NCBI RefSeq assembly: GCF_002302565.1
Contig: NZ_CP022382.1
Location: 1,125,001 to 1,189,000, forward strand
Reading direction: 5' to 3'
DNA length: 64,000 nt
Source: Capnocytophaga canimorsus
GTDB lineage: Bacteria; Bacteroidota; Bacteroidia; Flavobacteriales; Flavobacteriaceae
Below, in pieces: positions 34,270 to 42,592 of this stretch. Position 1 is the stretch's first letter, and each line of letters starts with the position of its first letter. Below the pieces are notes generated by a model. It was not told the origin of the DNA, did no database searches, and worked only from the letters and a program-made list of their open reading frames with translations. Made by a program: the position numbers and the translations under genes.

Positions 34270-35178
34270 CTACAAGACCTGTTTTACCAAACTCATCAAA
34301 TATTCTATATTTTTGAGGTCGGTGATTTTGACTTGATAATCGCCATTGCCCAAATGTCCTTTTTTAGAAACATCAGTCATTAGCTTTTTTGGGTCATCAA
34401 GTTCTCCCATTTTTTTGTTAATATAAAGTTTCAGTCCGCTTTTTTGGATTTCTATATCTGAAATATTTCTTTTTCCAATCCTAAACGCCACATAGTGTTT
34501 TTGCGGAATCACTTCAATTTCAGGAGAAAGATTGAGAATGGCTTGTTTCACTTCTTCGTAAAGTTCCAGCGTTTCATCAGATTTTCCTTTAAGTAAATCT
34601 TCTTCGGTGTAAGTTTTTAGCTCTTTGGTGATTTCTTGAAGCTGAGCATTTTCTTTTTGAGCCGACAATTTTACGCTCGGGGCAGAGGCAGATTTTTTGA
34701 GTCCATTGATAGTGATAATATCGCCCTCAAACTGCTTAATTTCCCAAAGTTCGATATTCAAATCTTTGAAATCGACCGCTTTTTTCTGATGTGAATTAAA
34801 GGCTGGTGAAACAAAAACAACTTTACTTTGAGACCAATCTACTTCGTCTTTTTTGAGTAATTTTCCTAAATTTTCGTTGTATTCCAGTACGAAATCGGCT
34901 TTATATTGCAAGAGCGTACGCAGATAGCCCACGCCTTGGTCAAACACGCTGTAATTGTGGGAACGCTTGTATTCTATAATGACAAACGATTTACTTTCGG
35001 CATCAAAAGCCAAAGTATCTATGCGTTGCTCCTGAACTTTAAACTCGGATTTCACCAGCTCCAAACCTGTAACTTGCTCCAAATTCTGCTCCAATAATCG
35101 CTGTATATCGCGTTCCAACTTAAAGGGAATTTCCTTTAAATCGGATAAACTATTTTTGATTTTATGGTAGATTTTCAT
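34270..35178 (-). CDS. DUF5655 protein with NucS/DUF91-like nuclease domain
   Basis: A 302-residue protein. The N-terminal part (about residues 20-160) has an alpha/beta core with RIDTLAFDAESKSFVIIEYKR. The spaced D...ExK residues fit a PD-(D/E)xK nuclease fold like that of NucS/DUF91 proteins. A polar linker follows, then a C-terminal DUF5655 domain (KHYVAFRIGKRNISDIEIQKSGLKLYINKKMGEL) to the end. A role in DNA or RNA handling is plausible but not shown. Its neighbour is a methyltransferase-nuclease pair, so it may belong to a small defence island. Confidence 0.8.
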   Translation of the reverse strand: MKIYHKIKNSLSDLKEIPFKLERDIQRLLEQNLEQVTGLELVKSEFKVQEQRIDTLAFDAESKSFVIIEYKRSHNYSVFDQGVGYLRTLLQYKADFVLEYNENLGKLLKKDEVDWSQSKVVFVSPAFNSHQKKAVDFKDLNIELWEIKQFEGDIITINGLKKSASAPSVKLSAQKENAQLQEITKELKTYTEEDLLKGKSDETLELYEEVKQAILNLSPEIEVIPQKHYVAFRIGKRNISDIEIQKSGLKLYINKKMGELDDPKKLMTDVSKKGHLGNGDYQVKITDLKNIEYLMSLVKQVL

Positions 35179-35410
35179 TCATTTATTTTTTTATAAACTT
35201 GTAATATCCGTTCCTCTTAAAATTTGCTTGAACCGCATAGAAACATAGGTTTTATTAAATAAAATGATTCAGATATTTTCGAATAGTTTTTTTCTGTTGC
35301 CTGAACCTTTTCAATAAAATCACTCAAAGTTAATTGGCTATCTATTACTATTTATTATTTTCCAATTTCTTCATTCACTCCCATCTTTCGGAGATTAGGG
35401 AAGTTATTTC
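35179..35410. other. Intergenic stretch with no visible gene
   Basis: AT-rich and without a convincing reading frame, promoter pair or tRNA. It lies between the DUF5655 gene and the diverged leuS-end copy. Confidence 0.6.
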
Positions 35411-35569
35411 CTACACCACTACATTCACATTCTTTCCTTTTACTACGATGAATTGCTTATTTTCTATCAATTTCTTTCTTTTCACTTTGATGAAAAGTTC
35501 GTTTTGTTCTTCGGTGAAGATTTTCACTACGGTGAAATACCTCTGCAGACTTCCCTTCTTACTTTTCAT
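35411..35569 (-). pseudogene. Relic of a leuS 3' end inside a 42-nt periodic zone
   Basis: A 52-residue open frame from an ATG at 35569. Its last residues, FIVVKGKNVNVVV, match the C terminus of LeuS in this window ([13 protein letters not shown]). Upstream it reads as 14-residue units with a similar core: FTIMK, FTVVK, FIKVK and FIVVK. It is far too short for LeuS. I read it as a leftover 3' end of leuS, possibly expanded by short duplications. Expression as a small protein is unlikely but not excluded. Confidence 0.6.
35413..35456. repeat. Diverged copy of the leuS 3' end (left boundary)
   Basis: 44 nt that match 38037-38080 in the same orientation at 36 positions, without gaps. They begin ACACCAC next to the stop codon in both copies. 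Together the copies bracket the methyltransferase and nuclease genes. Confidence 0.75.
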
Positions 35570-35581
35570 TATAGTAAAAGT
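35437..35581. repeat. Four imperfect 42-nt units, each with a short palindrome
   Basis: TTTT-led palindromic cores recur at 35438, 35479, 35521 and 35563, spaced 41-42 nt apart. Examples are CTTTTCACTTTGATGAAAAG and TTTCACTACGGTGAAA. The flanks between cores are only loosely similar. It overlaps the leuS-end relic and may also act as a series of hairpins in the methyltransferase transcript. Confidence 0.55.
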
Positions 35582-35607
35582 TTTCTGGAGTAAAACTTTT
35601 TAAGTTT

Positions 35608-36933
35608 TTACTTTTTTCTTCGAATAGTAATTCTTGCATAGGTAATTTTTCCATTAATTTTACCTTCGGCATTCTTTATCATACCCTCTATCGCTGTTGT
35701 AGAGACAGTTTTCTGTTCTAATTTTTCTTGGCTCAAACAATAGTACGCACCTTGCGAATAAGTATCCTTTTGTAAACATTTTTGCCACTGACTAAGGTCT
35801 CCTTCGCATTGTTCATCACCCCTTCTATAGAAGTAGCCTGATGAGTACTCTTCTGTAGATATTCTTGCCATTGATAATCGGTCTGATGACATCGTCGCGG
35901 CTCTCTTCTCTTCTCTTCTCTTCTCTTCTCTTCTCTTCTCTTCTCTTCTCTTCTCTTCTCTGTCTATTAAGGCTCCCTCAGCTATTGATTCTATCAAACC
36001 AGTTCTAAATGAATAAATATATTGTTCTCCTCTTTCATCTTCTCGAATGGCTACAATCTCAAACTGATCTGGATTGTATTTATCTAAAAAAGTAATAGGT
36101 ACGCCCATTACGCCATCATAGTCCATTGGAATATCAGCTACTTTATTTACATTGATAGCATCGTAATTATCATATTTAGGATAATCTTCTTCATTCCCTG
36201 TATAGGTTTTATAAAGGATTAACTCTTCGTGGCGTTTGTTATGGTCAAGGTTAGTAAACCAACAAGTATTACCTAAACTTCTCCATTTTTGCCCCTCTTC
36301 ATCAATCCAAAAACGCGTAGCTCTTTCTTCATAATATTCAGGCACTTTAAATTTCATATCACCACTTCTATACCCCAACCACATTTTATTTCGAGCAATT
36401 AAAGGAAATATTTCTTTATAAGTAATAGCATTTTGGCTTCCAATAATCAAAAACTTTTTATCATATTCAATAAGCTGGGCTACATATTCACGGAACAGAG
36501 AAAACGGCGGATTAGTAACTACAATATCAGCTTGTTTGAGCAGTTCTATGCTTTCTTTACTTCGGAAATCGCCATCGCCTTTGAGTGGGTGTATGCCTAT
36601 TTCTTCGGGGTTGGGTATGTTATCGCCGTTTTTGTCGCCGTTGTATTCCAAATAAATGGCTTGTTCACTATCATTTTGACTAAACAAATCTCTTTCTTGA
36701 TTTTTATAACAAGTAGCGATGAGTTTTTTCAGTCCTAACTTTTCAAAATTATAAGAGAAATAATGAAAGAAATTACTAATGCGAGGGTCATCACAATTAC
36801 AATACACCACCTTATCTTTAAAGTGGTGCATATAGTGCTTTAATTCGTTTTCAATATCGGAAAGCTGAGTATAAAACTCGTCATTTTTACCTTTTTTTGC
36901 TTTATGCAAATTATTATTTAATGATTTTGCCAT
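35608..36933 (-). CDS. EcoRI-family adenine-specific DNA methyltransferase with internal pentanucleotide repeat
   Basis: A 441-residue enzyme that would methylate adenine in DNA. The first 325 residues fit the EcoRI methylase family: KKGKNDEFYTQLSDIENEL, YCNCDDPRISNFFHYF, the catalytic NPPF at 141-144 and FLIIGSQNAITYKEIF. Residues about 325-343 are EEKRR units from eleven GAGAA repeats. The present tail (344-441) ends INGKITYARITIRRKK. Frames +1 and +2 after the tract also end in similar motifs, with stops at 35733 and 35825. The protein is longer than the family's usual 320-360 residues. It lies 3 nt after a DUF262-HNH nuclease gene. Target sequence unknown. Confidence 0.88.
   Translation of the reverse strand: MAKSLNNNLHKAKKGKNDEFYTQLSDIENELKHYMHHFKDKVVYCNCDDPRISNFFHYFSYNFEKLGLKKLIATCYKNQERDLFSQNDSEQAIYLEYNGDKNGDNIPNPEEIGIHPLKGDGDFRSKESIELLKQADIVVTNPPFSLFREYVAQLIEYDKKFLIIGSQNAITYKEIFPLIARNKMWLGYRSGDMKFKVPEYYEERATRFWIDEEGQKWRSLGNTCWFTNLDHNKRHEELILYKTYTGNEEDYPKYDNYDAINVNKVADIPMDYDGVMGVPITFLDKYNPDQFEIVAIREDERGEQYIYSFRTGLIESIAEGALIDREEKRREEKRREEKRREEKRAATMSSDRLSMARISTEEYSSGYFYRRGDEQCEGDLSQWQKCLQKDTYSQGAYYCLSQEKLEQKTVSTTAIEGMIKNAEGKINGKITYARITIRRKK
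35906..35960. repeat. Pentanucleotide tract, eleven perfect copies
   Basis: Eleven TTCTC units on the plus strand (GAGAA on the coding strand), flanked by one near-match unit. It is inside the methyltransferase gene. A unit of five changes the reading frame with every gain or loss, which is the hallmark of slipped-strand phase variation. Confidence 0.97.
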
Positions 36934-36936
36934 TGG

Positions 36937-38022
36937 TTATTTTCCTGATTTACTTCTGTTATCAAACTTACAAAGCATTTGGCAATTATCGGCAGAAGTT
37001 TTTCCGCCTTCGTGCCAAGGTGTAACATGGTCGGCTTCCATTTCGTGAAATTCAAAATGTTGCTGACACTTCACACAAATTCCTTTTTGTCTTTCGTAGG
37101 CTTCTCTTTTTTGGTTGTCGGTAAAGGCACGGATATTTAAGTGCTTTTCTTCTCCTGTAAGTAAATACCAATAGATACCTTTTTTATTAGTTACATCGTC
37201 ATCTTGCATTAGACGAATGATTTCTTTTTCTAATTTTTGATGGTCATACGGATTTTTGCCAAACTTATTATAAAGCTCACCCCAAGAGATACCTTTCATC
37301 TCTTTACGATATTTGGGAAATGTAGCCTTTACCCAATTAATAACCGATTGATAGTATAACCACAATTCATTAGCATTGGGGTCCTGCTGATGTTTTGCCA
37401 TATATCCCTCAATACTATCATTATGAGCAATCCACTTTATTACAGTTTCTAAATAATCTTGACGAATAGGCGAACCTGATAAATAGTCTTTCCCTAAACC
37501 ATAGGCGGGGCAATTATTTTTACTGAAATACCTTTTAGCATCACTCACCCAACTTCCTGCATATACAGCATTACGGAGCTCTTGTTCAGTCAATTTCTCC
37601 CCAGCGATATTGATAGTTTTGAACCATTCTAACTTTTCGCTATCTGTTCCCTCACAGAGATAAACCATTAGTTTATAATTGAGTATTTGCTCTTTTTCAT
37701 CTTCTTTCAGATTGTGAAAATACCGAAAGAAATAAGCAAAATCTCCGTTAACAAACTGACATATAGAAATGGTTCGTTGTTGCCCATCTATTACTTCATA
37801 GTTTCCGTCTTCGCGTACTGCCCAATACATTACATTAAGCGGAAAATCTTTGGTAATAGTTGTAATAACAGCATCACGCTGTTTATCTTTATAGATAAAT
37901 TCTCTTTGATAAGATGGGCGAATATCTAATTTTCCTCCATAACCTATAACTCCAGCCTCTTCATTATCTTGATAGCCTTCTGTAAGTTCCCTTATTGTAA
38001 TTTCTTTGAGTTGTATCTTCAT
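36937..38022 (-). CDS. DUF262-HNH nuclease (GmrSD-like)
   Basis: A 361-residue protein. The N-terminal DUF262 domain has RPSYQREFIYKDKQRDAVI (about 36-54) and the DGQQR motif (79-83), which in relatives such as GmrS and SspE couples nucleotide binding to DNA action. The C terminus is an HNH domain with a CxxC zinc pair (316, 319), EADHVTPWHEGGK (D331, H332, H337) and NCQMLC. Its position 3 nt upstream of the methyltransferase suggests the nuclease half of a restriction-modification pair. Whether methylation protects or targets DNA is not known. Confidence 0.87.
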   Translation of the reverse strand: MKIQLKEITIRELTEGYQDNEEAGVIGYGGKLDIRPSYQREFIYKDKQRDAVITTITKDFPLNVMYWAVREDGNYEVIDGQQRTISICQFVNGDFAYFFRYFHNLKEDEKEQILNYKLMVYLCEGTDSEKLEWFKTINIAGEKLTEQELRNAVYAGSWVSDAKRYFSKNNCPAYGLGKDYLSGSPIRQDYLETVIKWIAHNDSIEGYMAKHQQDPNANELWLYYQSVINWVKATFPKYRKEMKGISWGELYNKFGKNPYDHQKLEKEIIRLMQDDDVTNKKGIYWYLLTGEEKHLNIRAFTDNQKREAYERQKGICVKCQQHFEFHEMEADHVTPWHEGGKTSADNCQMLCKFDNRSKSGK

Positions 38023-38034
38023 ATTTCTAAAATT

Positions 38035-40893
38035 TTACACCACCACATTCACGATTTTCCCTTTTACCACGATGATTTTCTTCGGAGGGTTGCCACCAAG
38101 TTGGGCTTGAGTGCGTTCGTCTGCCAAGATGATTTTTTCCACTTCTTCGTTGGGCATATCCAAAGGCAATTCGATTTTGAAACGCACTTTTCCGTTGAAC
38201 GACACCGGATATTCTTTCGTGCTTTCTACCAAATATTGCTCTTCAAAAGTAGGGAACGGCACTCGGCTAATGCTTTCATTATGACCTAAAACTTCCCAAA
38301 GTTCTTCGGCAATGTGCGGTGCATACGGCGAAATCAGCACTGCCATTGGTTCTAAAATCGCTCGTTTGTTGCATTTGATTTTTTGCAATTCGTTTACCGC
38401 AATCATAAATGCCGACACCGAAGTATTGAACGAGAAATTCTCAATGTCGTACTCCACTTTTTTGATGAGCGTATGCAAGATTTTGTATTCTTCTTTGGTC
38501 GGTTCTTCGTCAGAAATAGAAACCGCATCGCCATCAAAATAAAGATTGTAGAATTTTTTCAAAAAGCCCGAAACGCCCGTAATTCCTGCAGTATTCCAAG
38601 GTTTTGCCTGTTCCAACGGACCTAAAAACATTTCATACAAACGCAATGTATCTGCTCCGTATTGCTCACAAATATCATCAGGATTTACCACATTGTATTT
38701 GGATTTTGACATTTTTTCGACCTCGTGACCAACGATGTATTTTCCGTTTTCGTCCAAAATAAATTCCGCATCGGCAAAATCAGGTCGCCATTGTTTAAAT
38801 CCTTCAATATCAAGTTCTGATGAAGCATTTACAAGTGAAACATCGGCGTGAATGGCTTGTACTTTTTTGTCGCCAATTTGCCCTTTGGAAACGAAAGTAT
38901 TTGTTCCTTCCAATCGGTACACAAACGCACTCGTTCCTAAAATCATTCCTTGATTTATCATTTTTTGGAAAGGCTCTTCGGCTTGTATAAATCCTCTGTC
39001 TTTAAGGAATTTATTCCAAAAACGGGAATACAACAAATGCCCTGTGGCGTGTTCGCTTCCACCGATGTACAAATCTACATTCTGCCAATAATTTAGGCTA
39101 TCTTGTGAGGCAAATTCCTTTTTGTTGTGTGCGTCCATATAGCGAAGCCAATACCAAGACGACCCCGCCCAACCCGGCATCGTAGAAAGTTCCAAAGGGA
39201 AAACCGTTTGATTGTCAATCAAATCGGTACTTACGATTTTCTCTTCGGCTTCATTCCAAGCGTATTCTTTTGCGTTCCCTAATGGTGGGTCGCCATCTTC
39301 GGTTGGGAGGTATTTTTCTACTTCAGGAAGTTCCAACGGCAAGGCTGAAAGCGGCAACGTGTAAGGCATTCCGTTTTTATAATAAACAGGCACAGGTTCG
39401 CCCCAATATCTTTGGCGAGAGAAAATAGCATCTCTTTGTCGGTAGTTGATTTTAGCCTTCCCTACTCCCGTTTTTTCCAATTCTTCAAGGATTTTTTCGG
39501 TAGCTTCTTCGTAATCCATTCCGTTGAGAAAATCCGAATTTTGCAATTTGAAACCGCCTTTTTCAGTAAATGCGTTTTCTGAAATATCCTTGTCAAAAAT
39601 ATTAATGATTTCAGGCATTCCTTCCGCACCCGCAAAATGTTTTGCAAAGGCATAATCACGCTCATCTCCCGCAGGAACCGCCATTACAGCTCCCGTTCCG
39701 TAACCTGCTAACACATAGTCGCCTATCCAAATTGGCAAGTAATAACCTGTTGCTGGGCAGACAGCATAAGCTCCCGTAAATACGCCTGAAATAGTTTTGG
39801 TATCCGCCATTCTATCTCTCTCCGAACGCTTAGAAGTTGCTTCAATATAATCCAAAACGGCTTGTTTTTGTGCTTCAGTTGTAATTTGTAAAACCAATTC
39901 GTGTTCAGGAGCTAAAGTAAGATAAGTTACGCCGAAAATGGTGTCGGGTCTTGTTGTAAAAACGGTAATATGTTCAACGTTTGAAGTTTCAGGTTCAAGG
40001 TCTTGGGACTTTGAACTTAGAACTTTAAACTTGATTGACGCCCCTTTTGATTTTCCTATCCAATTGCGTTGGCTTTCTTTTACAGATTCACTCCAATCCA
40101 CCGTTTCTAAGCCTTGCAACAATCGCTCGGAATAAGCGGTAATACGCATACTCCATTGCATCATTTTCTTTTGAAAAACAGGATATCCGCCTCGTTCCGA
40201 AACGCCATTTACTACCTCGTCGTTCGCCAAAACCGTTCCCAAAGCCGGACACCAATTAACGGTAGTTTCGGCACGAAACGCCAAACGATAATTCAGTAGA
40301 ATGTTTTGTTTTTCTTCTTCGCTGTAATTTTTCCATTGTTCGGCGGTAAAATGAAGCTCTTCGGTCTGAGCCGCATTTAGGTCTTCGGTTCCGAATTTCT
40401 CGAAATGCTGAACAAGTGTTTGAATATCTTCCGCTTTATTGGCAGTGTTGTTATACCACGAATGAAACAATTGAATAAAAATCCATTGTGTCCATTTGTA
40501 ATAATCAGCATTTGAAGTCCTTACTTCTCTACTCCAATCGAACGAAAAGCCAATTTTGTCGAGCTGTTCGCGATAACGAGCAATGTTTTCACGAGTGGTT
40601 TTTTCGGGGTGTTGACCTGTTTGTATGGCATATTGCTCAGCAGGTAATCCGAACGAATCGTACCCTTGCGGATGCAACACATTAAAACCTTTGTGGCGTT
40701 TGTATCGTGCGAAAATATCCGAAGCAATATACCCAAGCGGATGCCCCACGTGCAACCCCGCTCCCGATGGATACGGAAACATATCTAACACATAAAATTT
40801 CGGTTTTTCTGAATGTTTTTCTGTTTTAAAAGTTTGGTTTTCTGACCATTTTTCTTGCCATTTGGCTTCGATTTTTTCATGGTTGTAGTTCAT
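38035..40893 (-). CDS. leuS: Leucyl-tRNA synthetase
   Basis: A 952-residue class I synthetase that charges tRNA-Leu. HIGH-type motif HVGH at 48-51 in [18 protein letters not shown], the editing domain with [11 protein letters not shown], and [10 protein letters not shown] near residue 726. A TTG-led extension of four codons is rejected for the ATG at 40893 ([12 protein letters not shown]). At about residues 289-305 the usual short loop is replaced by [17 protein letters not shown], encoded by repeat-like DNA. The 3' end has a diverged second copy at 35413-35456. Confidence 0.95.
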   Translation of the reverse strand: MNYNHEKIEAKWQEKWSENQTFKTEKHSEKPKFYVLDMFPYPSGAGLHVGHPLGYIASDIFARYKRHKGFNVLHPQGYDSFGLPAEQYAIQTGQHPEKTTRENIARYREQLDKIGFSFDWSREVRTSNADYYKWTQWIFIQLFHSWYNNTANKAEDIQTLVQHFEKFGTEDLNAAQTEELHFTAEQWKNYSEEEKQNILLNYRLAFRAETTVNWCPALGTVLANDEVVNGVSERGGYPVFQKKMMQWSMRITAYSERLLQGLETVDWSESVKESQRNWIGKSKGASIKFKVLSSKSQDLEPETSNVEHITVFTTRPDTIFGVTYLTLAPEHELVLQITTEAQKQAVLDYIEATSKRSERDRMADTKTISGVFTGAYAVCPATGYYLPIWIGDYVLAGYGTGAVMAVPAGDERDYAFAKHFAGAEGMPEIINIFDKDISENAFTEKGGFKLQNSDFLNGMDYEEATEKILEELEKTGVGKAKINYRQRDAIFSRQRYWGEPVPVYYKNGMPYTLPLSALPLELPEVEKYLPTEDGDPPLGNAKEYAWNEAEEKIVSTDLIDNQTVFPLELSTMPGWAGSSWYWLRYMDAHNKKEFASQDSLNYWQNVDLYIGGSEHATGHLLYSRFWNKFLKDRGFIQAEEPFQKMINQGMILGTSAFVYRLEGTNTFVSKGQIGDKKVQAIHADVSLVNASSELDIEGFKQWRPDFADAEFILDENGKYIVGHEVEKMSKSKYNVVNPDDICEQYGADTLRLYEMFLGPLEQAKPWNTAGITGVSGFLKKFYNLYFDGDAVSISDEEPTKEEYKILHTLIKKVEYDIENFSFNTSVSAFMIAVNELQKIKCNKRAILEPMAVLISPYAPHIAEELWEVLGHNESISRVPFPTFEEQYLVESTKEYPVSFNGKVRFKIELPLDMPNEEVEKIILADERTQAQLGGNPPKKIIVVKGKIVNVVV
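38037..38080. repeat. leuS 3' end, right boundary copy
   Basis: The functional leuS terminus. It matches 35413-35456 at 36 of 44 positions in the same orientation. The 2.6 kb between the copies carries the methyltransferase-nuclease pair. Confidence 0.75.
39972..40030. repeat. Repeat-like AAGTT/AACTT-rich segment inside leuS
   Basis: On the coding strand it is a chain of AAGTT, AGTTC, TTGAAC and AAACTTC words with GTTCAA/TTGAAC self-complementarity. This is unlike the rest of leuS but like the non-coding repeats near 62.4 kb. It keeps the reading frame and codes for the extra leuS loop. Confidence 0.55.
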
Positions 40894-41015
40894 TTCTCTC
40901 CGCAACCCTCTCCAAAAGAAAGGGAATTTTTATTAAATGGTTAATAATCTGATTAAGATACAAAAGTAATTAAAAATGTCTATTTATAGGATTTTACAAC
41001 TTAAGTAATTGTTTT

Positions 41016-41648
41016 TCAATCATAATATTCTATTATCTGTGCTGTTGTATTTCTTAGTTCTCCATCATAACTGAATTCTTTCTTCTGATACCAATTTCCT
41101 GATTCATCATATTGATACACAAAAGTTGAAATAGGTTCTACTTTTTGCTCGGTATAAATTGCCGACAAGTGATTTTGAGCATTGTATTCCAACCTATGTT
41201 TGGTTGTAGGTAAATCTTTAACAAATGTTGTTTCTATTTCTACAACATTATTTTCTTTATCGTATTTATAGCTGGTAGTACTGAGCAATTTTCCGTCAGA
41301 GGTATATTCTTCCGTACTAATTTTGTTGCCTTTTTCATCAAATACATTTACAAAATAACTTCTCAATTCCTGTTTGTAGTAAACATATTCTTTTATTGGA
41401 TTACCTTTTGTATCATATTTGTACTTATTGAACGTTTTCGAATTGGTTACACCTTCTTTGGTATAAATAATCTGTGTTACGATGCCTTTTTTATCAAAAT
41501 GATATTCGTAATGAGTTCTGTTAGTATCAATTTGTTTTACAATTTTCGGTTTGCCTTTAAGCTTCATTCGTTCAACATCTGTTTTTTGTGCCAAAGCGAC
41601 ATTTATCCCTATAATTAAGAATAGTGCTAAATTAACTATTTTACTCAT
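41016..41648 (-). CDS. Exported YD-repeat (RHS-like) protein, 210 residues
   Basis: A signal peptide (IVNLALFLIIGINVALAQ) is followed by short beta-hairpin repeats: HYEYHFDKKGIV, KYKYDTKGNPI, NVFDEKGNKIS, SYKYDKENNVV, EYNAQNHLS and VYQYDESGNW. These are YD-type repeats as in RHS and wall-associated proteins, here without a core or toxin domain. It probably sits in the periplasm or outer membrane. Function unknown. Confidence 0.75.
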   Translation of the reverse strand: MSKIVNLALFLIIGINVALAQKTDVERMKLKGKPKIVKQIDTNRTHYEYHFDKKGIVTQIIYTKEGVTNSKTFNKYKYDTKGNPIKEYVYYKQELRSYFVNVFDEKGNKISTEEYTSDGKLLSTTSYKYDKENNVVEIETTFVKDLPTTKHRLEYNAQNHLSAIYTEQKVEPISTFVYQYDESGNWYQKKEFSYDGELRNTTAQIIEYYD

Positions 41649-41792
41649 ATTTTAGATTTTACTCATAAAAGTCGTTGAAAAGACAAAATCTTATGAATTA
41701 AGCTCCGACTTTGTTTAGCTTGGTGCTAAGAATCGTCATACTTTTTATGACACAGACCAAATTTTAAGTATTTTCTCTTTGAATCTTTCCAA

Positions 41793-42512
41793 CTAATTAC
41801 CGCGTTCCTTCATAATTTGTTCATAAGCACGTTGTACCTGCTTAAATTTTTCCTCCGCTCCTTTTCGGATAGCTTCATCTTGTGAAATCACCTTATCGGG
41901 GTGGTATTTTTTTGCCATCTCACGATACGCTTTTTTCACCTCGGCATCGGTTGCCGACTTGTCAATCTCTAAAACGGTATAGGCATCTAAAATCTGAGAG
42001 TCTCGCTGCCCGAACATCGCTTTAATACTCGCAAAATCCCTCTCCGATATTCTAAAAAAACGACTAATTTCGTGTATCTTATAGTATTGACTTTCTTTAA
42101 TTATACCATCGGCTTGGGCTATAGCAAACAGAAAATGTAAGATTTGTAAACGCACCTCATAAGAAGTACGCGAATACAAGTAAAGACTTACTCTTTGGGT
42201 AGAAATCTCACGCCCTTTTAGCAATTCATTAAACGTTCGAAAAATAGCATTGGCACGTTCTTTACCATACATTTCAACGAAACGCATACGAACAAAATCC
42301 AGCTCTTGCTGGTTGATCTGCCCATTAGCCTTTATCACTAATGTACAAAGCGAAAGTAAATTGAGCTCAAAATCAGCAGGAGAAACCCTACTATTTTGTC
42401 CTTGAAAAGATGTGGGCTGATTCATATTTTCGAAAATCATCCGTAAAACTCGAATAATAATCTTCGGAAAACGAAAAAGCAAAAAACCTATAATCAATAA
42501 AATCCATTTCAT
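41793..42512 (-). CDS. TerB and DnaJ domain protein (DjlA-like)
   Basis: A 239-residue protein. One N-terminal membrane helix ([16 protein letters not shown]) is followed by an acidic helical TerB-like domain (about 45-160). A C-terminal J domain contains [32 protein letters not shown], with the HPD motif that stimulates DnaK. This matches the DjlA layout: a membrane-anchored cochaperone. Upstream on the same strand, 80 nt away, ends recJ. Confidence 0.9.
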   Translation of the reverse strand: MKWILLIIGFLLFRFPKIIIRVLRMIFENMNQPTSFQGQNSRVSPADFELNLLSLCTLVIKANGQINQQELDFVRMRFVEMYGKERANAIFRTFNELLKGREISTQRVSLYLYSRTSYEVRLQILHFLFAIAQADGIIKESQYYKIHEISRFFRISERDFASIKAMFGQRDSQILDAYTVLEIDKSATDAEVKKAYREMAKKYHPDKVISQDEAIRKGAEEKFKQVQRAYEQIMKERGN

Positions 42513-42592
42513 AAGCTGAAAAATAATTTACTGCAATAAAAGTCGCAAATTTATTTGGAATTTTTGACTATTTCATTTTTTAAGCATCTTTT

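Noticed and set aside
35334..35603. An 89-codon plus-strand frame in the leuS-end relic zone
   Set aside because: Its phenylalanine- and threonine-rich sequence comes from reading the palindromic 42-nt units backwards. The minus-strand match to the LeuS end explains the region better.
35906..35960. Reading the pentanucleotide tract as an assembly error or frameshifted pseudogene
   Set aside because: The methyltransferase frame is open through the repeat to a family-like end, and all three frames end in related motifs, which random error would not produce. Long tracts can still be miscounted, so the exact unit number needs read support.
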